From Mitsuaria sp. PDC51 (GTDB taxonomy: Bacteria > Pseudomonadota > Gammaproteobacteria > Burkholderiales > Burkholderiaceae_C), in NCBI RefSeq assembly GCF_900113225.1, contig NZ_FOZE01000001.1:62001-126000 (forward strand): DNA of 64,000 nt, read 5' to 3'. Position 1 is the stretch's first letter; each line of letters opens with the position of its first letter. Positions 58,509 through 64,000 of the stretch are shown here, in pieces. A model generated the notes under the pieces. The model saw only the letters and a program-made list of their open reading frames with translations, was not told the DNA's origin and did not search any database. A program made the translations under genes and the position numbers.

Positions 58509-60506
58509 GTGTTCAAGAAGATCCTGATCGCCAACCGTGGCGAAATCGCCTGCCGCGTCGCGGCCACCGCGCGCCGACTGGGCGTGAAGACGGTCGCCGT
58601 CTATTCCGATGCGGACGCGCGCGCGCGCCACGTCCATGCCTGCGACGAGGCGGTGCGCATCGGCGGTCCCGCGCCGCGCGACAGCTACCTGCAGTGGCAG
58701 CGCATCCTCGAGGCGGCCAAGGCCACCGGGGCCGAGGCGGTCCATCCGGGCTACGGCTTCCTGAGTGAGAACGAGGAGTTCGCGCAGGCCTGCGCGGACG
58801 CGGGCCTGGCGTTCATCGGCCCGCCGCCGGCGGCGATCCAGGCGATGGGCCTGAAGGCTGAATCGAAGCGCCTGATGGAGCAGGCCGGCGTGCCGCTGGT
58901 GCCGGGCTATCACGGTGCGGACCAGGACCCGGCGCTGCTGCGCCGCGAGGCGCAGCGCATCGGCTACCCGGTGCTGATCAAGGCCAGCGCCGGCGGTGGC
59001 GGCAAGGGCATGCGGGCGGTGCATGCGGACGAGGACTTCGAGGCCGCGCTCGCGTCCTGCAAGCGCGAGGCGATCAACAGCTTCGGCGACGACGCGGTGC
59101 TGATCGAGCGTTACGTCCAGCGGCCGCGCCACATCGAGATCCAGGTCTTCGGCGACAGCCACGGCGAGTGCGTCTACCTGTTCGAGCGCGACTGCTCGGT
59201 GCAGCGCCGCCATCAGAAGGTGCTGGAGGAGGCGCCCGCGCCCGGCATGACGGCCGAACGCCGCGCCGAGATGGGCGCCGCCGCGGTCGCGGCCGCGAAG
59301 GCGGTCGGGTATCAGGGCGCGGGCACGGTCGAGTTCATCGCCGAGCAGGACGGCCGGTTCTACTTCATGGAGATGAACACCCGGCTGCAGGTCGAGCATC
59401 CGGTGACGGAGGCCATCACCGGGCAGGACCTGGTGGAGTGGCAGCTGCGCGTCGCGGCGGGCCAGCCGCTGCCGCTCAAGCAGCACGAGCTGCGCATGCA
59501 CGGCCACGCGATCGAGGCCCGCATCTGCGCCGAGAACCCCGAAGGCGGTTTCCTGCCGGCGACCGGCACGCTGTCGGTGGCGCGCTGGCCGGCGCACGAG
59601 GCCTTCCGCCGCGCGGCGGTACGCATCGATTCGGGCGTGGGCGAAGGCGACGCGATCAGCCCGTTCTACGATTCGATGATCGCCAAGCTGATCGTCTGGG
59701 GCGAGACGCGCGAGCAGGCGCTGGCGCTGCTGGACGCGTCGCTGCGGGACACGCACATCGTGGGCCTGCACACCAACGTCGCCTTCCTGCGGCGCTGCGC
59801 GGCGACGGCGTCCTTCGCGCATGCCGACCTGGACACCGCGCTGATCGAGCGCGAGAAGGACGCGCTGTTCGGCCAGCCCGGGCTGCCGCTGGCCGAGGCC
59901 GCCGCCGCGGTCGTCGCCCACACGCTGGCCGAGGAGTCGGCCACCGAGTCCGCCGACCCGTGGAGCCGCCGCGATGGCTGGCGCCTGTTCGGCGCGGCGC
60001 AGCGGCGCTTCGAGCTCGACGTCGATGGCGTGCATCACCAGGTGCTGCTGTCGCGGCACCATCACGGCGGGCTGTCGTTGACGCTGCCGGGCGGCGCGGC
60101 CGGGGAGGCGATCGCGCTGGCGGTGCGCTCGGCTTCGCCGGAGCGGCATGAGCTGCATCTGAACGAGCGGCGCGTCGCGGTGTCGACCTACAAGGTCGGC
60201 GAGCAGGTGGCGGTGTTCGGCGCGCACGGCTCGGCGCTGGTGACCGAGGTCGACGTCATCGCCCATGCGGGCGAGGGGGGATCGGAAGGCGGTCGGCTGA
60301 CCGCGCCGATGCCCGGCAAACTGGTCGCCTTCCTGGCGCAGGCGGGGGACACGGTTGCCAAGGGTCAGCCGCTGGCGGTGATGGAGGCGATGAAGATGGA
60401 ACACACGATCACCGCGCCGCGCGACGGCGTCGTCGCGGAGCTGCTCTTCGCGGTCGGAGACCAGGTCGGCGACGGCGCCGAACTGCTGCGGCTGCAGGCA
60501 GCCTGA
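58509..60506 (+). CDS. liuD: Methylcrotonyl-CoA carboxylase biotin-carrying (alpha) subunit
   Basis: 665 aa. Biotin carboxylase domain at the start (FKKILIANRGEIACRVAATARRLG, ASAGGGGKGMRAV, EMNTRLQVEHPVTEAITGQDLVEWQLRVAAG), a central linker, and the BCCP domain with biotinylated Lys629 in VMEAMKMEH. It partners the LiuB subunit. GTG start with GAGGAGAC upstream. A product of the biotin genes immediately upstream is the prosthetic group of this protein. Confidence 0.96.
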   Translation: MFKKILIANRGEIACRVAATARRLGVKTVAVYSDADARARHVHACDEAVRIGGPAPRDSYLQWQRILEAAKATGAEAVHPGYGFLSENEEFAQACADAGLAFIGPPPAAIQAMGLKAESKRLMEQAGVPLVPGYHGADQDPALLRREAQRIGYPVLIKASAGGGGKGMRAVHADEDFEAALASCKREAINSFGDDAVLIERYVQRPRHIEIQVFGDSHGECVYLFERDCSVQRRHQKVLEEAPAPGMTAERRAEMGAAAVAAAKAVGYQGAGTVEFIAEQDGRFYFMEMNTRLQVEHPVTEAITGQDLVEWQLRVAAGQPLPLKQHELRMHGHAIEARICAENPEGGFLPATGTLSVARWPAHEAFRRAAVRIDSGVGEGDAISPFYDSMIAKLIVWGETREQALALLDASLRDTHIVGLHTNVAFLRRCAATASFAHADLDTALIEREKDALFGQPGLPLAEAAAAVVAHTLAEESATESADPWSRRDGWRLFGAAQRRFELDVDGVHHQVLLSRHHHGGLSLTLPGGAAGEAIALAVRSASPERHELHLNERRVAVSTYKVGEQVAVFGAHGSALVTEVDVIAHAGEGGSEGGRLTAPMPGKLVAFLAQAGDTVAKGQPLAVMEAMKMEHTITAPRDGVVAELLFAVGDQVGDGAELLRLQAA

Positions 60507-60547
60507 AGACCTCGCACGCGATACGTCAGAAGCCCAAGGATCACGCC

Positions 60548-61459
60548 ATGACCACATTGCCTGCACGAGTCACCCTGGTCGACGTCGGCCCGCGCGACGG
60601 CCTGCAGAACGAGAAGGACACCGTCGCCACCGCCGACAAGGCCCGGCTGGTGTCGCTGCTGCAGGACGCGGGCCTGAAGGAGATCGAGGTCACCAGCTTC
60701 GTCTCGCCGAAGTGGGTGCCGCAGATGGCCGACAACACCGCCGTGATGGCCGCCATCGAGCGCCGCCCCGGCGTGCGCCACAGCGTGCTGGTCCCCAACA
60801 TGAAGGGCCTGGAAGGCGCGCTGCCGGCCCGGCCCGATGAGATCGTGGTCTTCGCCGCCGCGTCCGAGGCCTTCTCGCAGAAGAACATCAACTGCTCGAT
60901 CGCCGAGAGCATCGAGCGCTTCGCCCCGGTCGTGGCCGCGGCCCACGAGGCCGGCATCAAGGTGCGCGGCGCGCTGTCGTGCGCGGTCGGCTGCCCCTAC
61001 CAGGGCGAGGTCTCGGCCGACGAGGTCGAGCGCGTCGTGAAGCTGATGAAGGACATCGGCGTCGACCACCTCGGCGTCGCCGACACGATCGGCGTGGGCA
61101 CGCCGCGCAAGGTGCAGGCGGCGATGGAGCGGGCGCTGAAGCATTACCCGCTGGTCGAGGTCAGCGGACATTTCCACGACACCTACGGCCAGGCGCTGAC
61201 CAACATCTATGCCTGCCTGGAGCTCGGCATCCACACCTTCGACGCCAGCGTGGCCGGCCTGGGCGGCTGCCCGTATGCGAAGGGCGCGACCGGCAACGTC
61301 GCGACCGAGGACGTGGTGTTCCTGCTGAACGGCCTGGGCATCGAGACCGGCATCGACCTGGACAAGCTGGTCGATGCGGGCGCCTTCATCTCGGGCGTGC
61401 TGGGTCGCCCGCCGGTGTCGCGCGTGGGCAAGGCGGTGCTGGCCAAGCGCAAGGGCTGA
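60548..61459 (+). CDS. liuE: Hydroxymethylglutaryl-CoA lyase
   Basis: 303-aa TIM-barrel lyase cleaving HMG-CoA to acetyl-CoA and acetoacetate, the last step of leucine degradation. LVDVGPRDGLQNEKD has the catalytic Arg; HFHDTYGQALTNIYACLELGIHTFDASVAGLGGCPYAKGATGNVATEDV carries metal-binding histidines and the active-site Cys. It follows liuD by 41 bases and ends the run. Isovaleryl-CoA dehydrogenase and an acetoacetyl-CoA transferase are not in the window. Confidence 0.96.
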   Translation: MTTLPARVTLVDVGPRDGLQNEKDTVATADKARLVSLLQDAGLKEIEVTSFVSPKWVPQMADNTAVMAAIERRPGVRHSVLVPNMKGLEGALPARPDEIVVFAAASEAFSQKNINCSIAESIERFAPVVAAAHEAGIKVRGALSCAVGCPYQGEVSADEVERVVKLMKDIGVDHLGVADTIGVGTPRKVQAAMERALKHYPLVEVSGHFHDTYGQALTNIYACLELGIHTFDASVAGLGGCPYAKGATGNVATEDVVFLLNGLGIETGIDLDKLVDAGAFISGVLGRPPVSRVGKAVLAKRKG

Positions 61460-61464
61460 TCGCC

Positions 61465-61484
61465 GCGAGGCGGCCCCGCCTCGC
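61465..61484. terminator. GC-rich hairpin after liuE
   Basis: GCGAGGCGG-CC-CCGCCTCGC, a perfect 9-bp stem five bases past the liuE stop. There is no U-tract; its position between convergent genes suggests 3'-end formation. Confidence 0.4.
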
Positions 61485-61534
61485 CGAGCCCATTGGCCGC
61501 CGTCGCGGGAGGCGGCTCGCGCTCCTGAACCGCC

Positions 61535-61750
61535 TCAACCGGCGTCGCGCCTGCTGCCGCGGCCGCGCGCCAGCGCCACCAGTTGAAAGACGGCGGATGC
61601 CAGCAGTACCGGGCCGGCGAAGCGGGCAAACCAGCCGTCGGTGTGATTGGCGCCCGGCACGATGCCGAGCAGCGCCAGCCCGACCAGGGCCTGGCTGACC
61701 GCGCCGATGAGCCACAGGAGCGTCCGGAAGCGGGAGTTGTCGTTGCGCAT
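61535..61750 (-). CDS. Small two-helix membrane protein of unknown function
   Basis: 71 aa. Two hydrophobic segments, about 9-31 (RTLLWLIGAVSQALVGLALL) and 43-62 (FAGPVLLASAVFQLVALARG), separated by a short loop with ANHTDGW, and a basic tail. I recognise no family. It converges with liuE. The start ATG at 61750 and hydrophobic pattern make it a likely real gene despite its size. Confidence 0.6.
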   Translation of the reverse strand: MRNDNSRFRTLLWLIGAVSQALVGLALLGIVPGANHTDGWFARFAGPVLLASAVFQLVALARGRGSRRDAG

Positions 61751-61971
61751 GAGTGGGAAAGGGGCGGTCCGCCCCGGGGATGGATGTCGTGCCGGGAAGC
61801 GTACGTTGGCGGCCATCGACCACCAAACCCACCGGAGGGGGAATGGTTCAGACGGCCTCAGGCCCTCGTGCAGGATGCATCCGAGACGCGTGACCAAAGC
61901 ATGCGCGCGACGTGGAGGCGCGGTGAGTTCGAACTTCTTTACCTCCGCGCCGGATCGACCGGCCGACGCCG

Positions 61972-62418
61972 TCAGCCCCGCACGCGCTCCACGAACCACC
62001 ACAGGTGGCCGTCGAGGTCGAGCACGCCGTAGTTCTTGTCGGCCCAGTACTCGGGCCCGTAGTCCTCGACCTTGGGCTCGTGGACGATGGTGGCGCCCGC
62101 GCGGCGCGCTCGCTCGCAGTGCGCGTCCGCGTCGTCGACGTAGAGCATCAGGCTCTGCGTGTTGGCGCCGCCGACGCCCTTCGGGCTGCGCAGCGGGATG
62201 CCGAAGCGCTGCGAGTGCTGTCCTTCGCCGCCTTCGGCGACCATGATCAGCGCCTCGCCGAAGGTCAGCTGGCTGTGGACGACCGAGCCGTCGTCGCCGT
62301 CGATGCGCAGCTGCAGCTCGAAGCCGAAGGCCTCGCACAGCCAGGGGATGGCCTTGGCGGCGCTCTCGTAGAACACGGCGCTGGACAGACGCGGCCAACC
62401 GGCGGGCGTGGGCTTCAT
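61972..62418 (-). CDS. VOC (glyoxalase/bleomycin resistance) family protein
   Basis: 148 aa with the PhnB-like VOC pattern: LSSAVFYESAAKAIPWLCEAFGFELQL at the start, QLTFGEALIMVAEGGE, SLMLYVDDADAHCERARRAGATIVHEP and the end NYGVLDLDGHLWWFVERV. Exact activity cannot be told; this group includes uncharacterised glyoxalase-like proteins. The 221-base gap to the small membrane protein gene holds nothing I can identify. It is divergent from the phosphoribosyltransferase gene. Confidence 0.87.
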   Translation of the reverse strand: MKPTPAGWPRLSSAVFYESAAKAIPWLCEAFGFELQLRIDGDDGSVVHSQLTFGEALIMVAEGGEGQHSQRFGIPLRSPKGVGGANTQSLMLYVDDADAHCERARRAGATIVHEPKVEDYGPEYWADKNYGVLDLDGHLWWFVERVRG

Positions 62419-62566
62419 GGCGACTCCCTGATCGAGGAAACATCCAGCATAGGCGTCGCCTCCCGGCGTCCGCAAGCCTGAGCGGCGACATCCCTCTCCG
62501 GGCGGTGTCGAACCACCCGTGCGGTGGACCAACCCATCCGGCTTTCCACCTCCTGAAGGCAGCCGG

Positions 62567-63145
62567 ATGGATGTCTCCCTGCGACCGATCGAAGGCCCCT
62601 GGACCGCGGGTTATGTGCTGGACCGGACGCTGCTCGCCAGCGCCTACCTCGGCGAGGACCCGGCCGGGCGGCCGCGCATCACGACCACCCGCACCGAGGT
62701 CGGCGAGGCGCTGTTCCAGCTCAAGCACCGCGGCGACCTCTCCAAGGCCGAGCCGCTGGCCCGCGCGCTGCGCCTCCGCGCGCTGCCGCGCCTCGGGCCG
62801 ATCGGCTTCATCGTGCCGATGCCGCCGTCACGCGCCCGGCCCTGGCAGCCCGTGGCCCTGGTGGCGCGCGCGCTGGGGCAGCAACTGCGCGTGCCGGTGT
62901 TCGAGCGCCTGCTGCTCAAGGCGCCGCAGGCCAGCGCGGCGCGCGCTTGCGCCACCCGTGAAGAGACGCTGGGGTGGCTCGTCGCCACCTTCTCGCTGCA
63001 CGACGAGATCCGCAACCCGGGACGATGGAACGCGCTGCTCATCGATGACCACATCGACACCGGCGTCACCCTCGAGGCCGCCAGCCGCGTCCTGCGCCAG
63101 TACCCGAAGGTCGCGCAGCTGTACGTCGCCGTGCTGACCTCCTAG
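62567..63145 (+). CDS. ComF-like phosphoribosyltransferase
   Basis: 192 aa. VLDRTLLASAYLGED, EVGEALFQLKHRGDLSKAEPLARALR and VPMPPSRARPWQPVALVARALGQQL are ComF-like, and the PRPP-binding loop is ALLIDDHIDTGVTLEAA. It lacks the N-terminal zinc-finger of full ComF/GntX. Whether it serves DNA uptake or nucleotide salvage is open. A GAAGGCAGCC stretch precedes the ATG at 62567. Confidence 0.82.
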   Translation: MDVSLRPIEGPWTAGYVLDRTLLASAYLGEDPAGRPRITTTRTEVGEALFQLKHRGDLSKAEPLARALRLRALPRLGPIGFIVPMPPSRARPWQPVALVARALGQQLRVPVFERLLLKAPQASAARACATREETLGWLVATFSLHDEIRNPGRWNALLIDDHIDTGVTLEAASRVLRQYPKVAQLYVAVLTS

Positions 63146-63183
63146 CGGGCGGCCCGCTCGGCCGGGCCGCTAGTCCGGGCCGC

Positions 63184-63768
63184 TCAACTGGCGGCGAGGG
63201 TCTGGCCGACGCTGTCGCGGAACTTCGCCGCGCGCTCGGCGTCCGCATGCGCCTCGATGCGCTCGCAGCACTGGTGGACCCACTCCTGGAAGCGGCTTTC
63301 GGTGTCGACCTGGCGGACCAGGTCACGGAGCTCGCCCTCGCGGCCGGCCAGCATCCGCGTGACCAGGTCCAGCGCGAAGAACTTGGTGGCGACCAGGCGC
63401 TTGGCACGCGCCTGCGCCTCGCGCGCCAGGGCGGCCGCTTCGGCGACCTCGTCCGCGTCCACGGCCTGGATCGCGGACGCCGTCGACGTCGACGCCGACG
63501 CCGACGCCGGTGCCGGTGCCGGTGCCGCGGCGGCCACCGCGGGCTTGAGGGCCCGCGGCAGCTCCACCAGGCCCTGGTCGACCAGCCGCGACAGGCCGTC
63601 GTCGCCCAGGCCCAGCCCGCGGGCCAGGCGCTGCAACTCCTGCGCGTCGCGCTTGCCGTCGACGGTGATGAGCAGCGCTCGCAACGCGGGCGCCAACTGG
63701 CGCTGGCCCGGCGCCAGCATCTGGCGCGCCAGCTCGGTCTTGCGGGGAGGAGTAACAGAAGTTTGCAT
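63184..63768 (-). CDS. Uncharacterised cytoplasmic protein with low-complexity linker
   Basis: 194 aa. An N-terminal helical domain (TELARQMLAPGQRQLAPALRALLITVDGKRDAQELQRLARGLGLGDDGLSRLVDQGLVEL) resembles a small winged-helix/PATAN-type fold. A Pro-Ala/Ser-Thr linker at about 80-105 is encoded by six-base repeats, and a helical C-terminal domain follows (EAQARAKRLVATKFFALDLVTRMLAG). I do not recognise the family. No partner is evident: it converges with the phosphoribosyltransferase gene. Confidence 0.75.
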   Translation of the reverse strand: MQTSVTPPRKTELARQMLAPGQRQLAPALRALLITVDGKRDAQELQRLARGLGLGDDGLSRLVDQGLVELPRALKPAVAAAAPAPAPASASASTSTASAIQAVDADEVAEAAALAREAQARAKRLVATKFFALDLVTRMLAGREGELRDLVRQVDTESRFQEWVHQCCERIEAHADAERAAKFRDSVGQTLAAS

Positions 63769-63910
63769 GGCGGGCCGGATGTTGCGAAGGCCGCATGCAG
63801 GCTTGATGACAGTCCGGCGTAGGCCTCCCCAGCTTGTGGATTGCCGCACGCGCCGCCGCTGCCTACGATCCGGCTTTCCGGGCGCCGTCCCGGGCGGGGA
63901 GGGACTTCAC

Positions 63911-64000
63911 ATGGACAAGCTGGTCATCGTTCATCGCGGCGCGCTGCGCGCCAAGTACGGCGCCACCGCGCTGGCGAAGGTCGACGCGGCGCTGAAGGCG
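63911..64000 (+). CDS. Start of a gene cut by the window end
   Basis: ATG at 63911 after GGGGAGGGACTT; 30 codons are visible, beginning MDKLVIVHRGALRAKYG. The good ribosome-binding site and codon use support a real gene. Too little is visible to assign a function. Confidence 0.6.
   Translation, partial: MDKLVIVHRGALRAKYGATALAKVDAALKA

Noticed and set aside
57084-60566. 1160-codon open frame on the minus strand over bioB and liuD
   Set aside because: Antisense to well-supported genes with conserved motifs; its composition is that of a reverse-strand shadow.

Overview
The window is a GC-rich stretch of a betaproteobacterial chromosome. Gene order (corC-lnt-glyQ-glyS-gmhB-plsC), split glycyl-tRNA synthetase genes, a DksA of the one-cysteine type and leucine-catabolism regulators of the LiuR type all point to Burkholderiales, most likely near Roseateles/Mitsuaria/Rubrivivax. 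That placement is inference from gene content and protein style; no 16S rRNA, tRNA, insertion sequence, prophage or CRISPR array was seen. Roughly sixty protein genes are packed tightly on both strands.

Layout. 0-2.3 kb (minus): a conserved small protein (cut by the window edge), dksA and a COG0523/CobW GTPase with a histidine-rich segment. 2.35-10.5 kb (plus): corC, lnt, glyQ, glyS, gmhB, plsC and a YgjP-type metalloprotein, an envelope/housekeeping block. 10.8-12.3 kb: a metallo-beta-lactamase-fold hydrolase divergent from a LiuR-like MerR regulator, with a candidate operator between them. 12.4-15.3 kb: speD, then a DUF898 membrane protein paired with an M48 peptidase. 15.3-21.3 kb: a large secreted S9 peptidase, an esterase, a SHOCT-PspC protein, a methyltransferase and an unknown secreted protein. 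21.4-24.2 kb: a PhoA-type alkaline phosphatase, a heptanucleotide repeat array and a MazF/ChpB-type toxin-antitoxin pair.

24.4-30.4 kb (minus): a full thiamine operon thiC-thiO-thiS-thiG-thiDE headed by a TPP riboswitch and a stem that covers the thiC Shine-Dalgarno sequence. 30.6-35.3 kb: a TonB-like protein, a LysR regulator divergent from azoR and a pirin, and a second pirin at the end of the copper operon. 35.3-38.4 kb: copA-cueR-pirin (minus), divergent from a small copper chaperone (plus); each side has a 19-bp-spaced CueR-type promoter. 38.4-41 kb: an IorAB-type molybdenum hydroxylase. 41.5-47.7 kb: two tandem TonB-dependent receptors, each ending in a strong intrinsic terminator. 47.8-48.4 kb: a ParE/RelE toxin-antitoxin pair.

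48.5-61.5 kb is the most interesting region: a TetR regulator, palindromic sites, then ten plus-strand genes in which the biotin operon bioA-F-D-B sits between the two subunits of methylcrotonyl-CoA carboxylase (a biotin enzyme), together with methylglutaconyl-CoA hydratase and HMG-CoA lyase. This puts cofactor synthesis and the cofactor-dependent leucine pathway in one unit. 61.5-64 kb holds a small membrane protein, a VOC protein, a ComF-like phosphoribosyltransferase, an uncharacterised protein and the start of one more gene.

The strongest oddity at residue level is the GmhB homologue: it lacks both the HAD nucleophile aspartate and the first aspartate of motif IV while keeping its zinc ligands.
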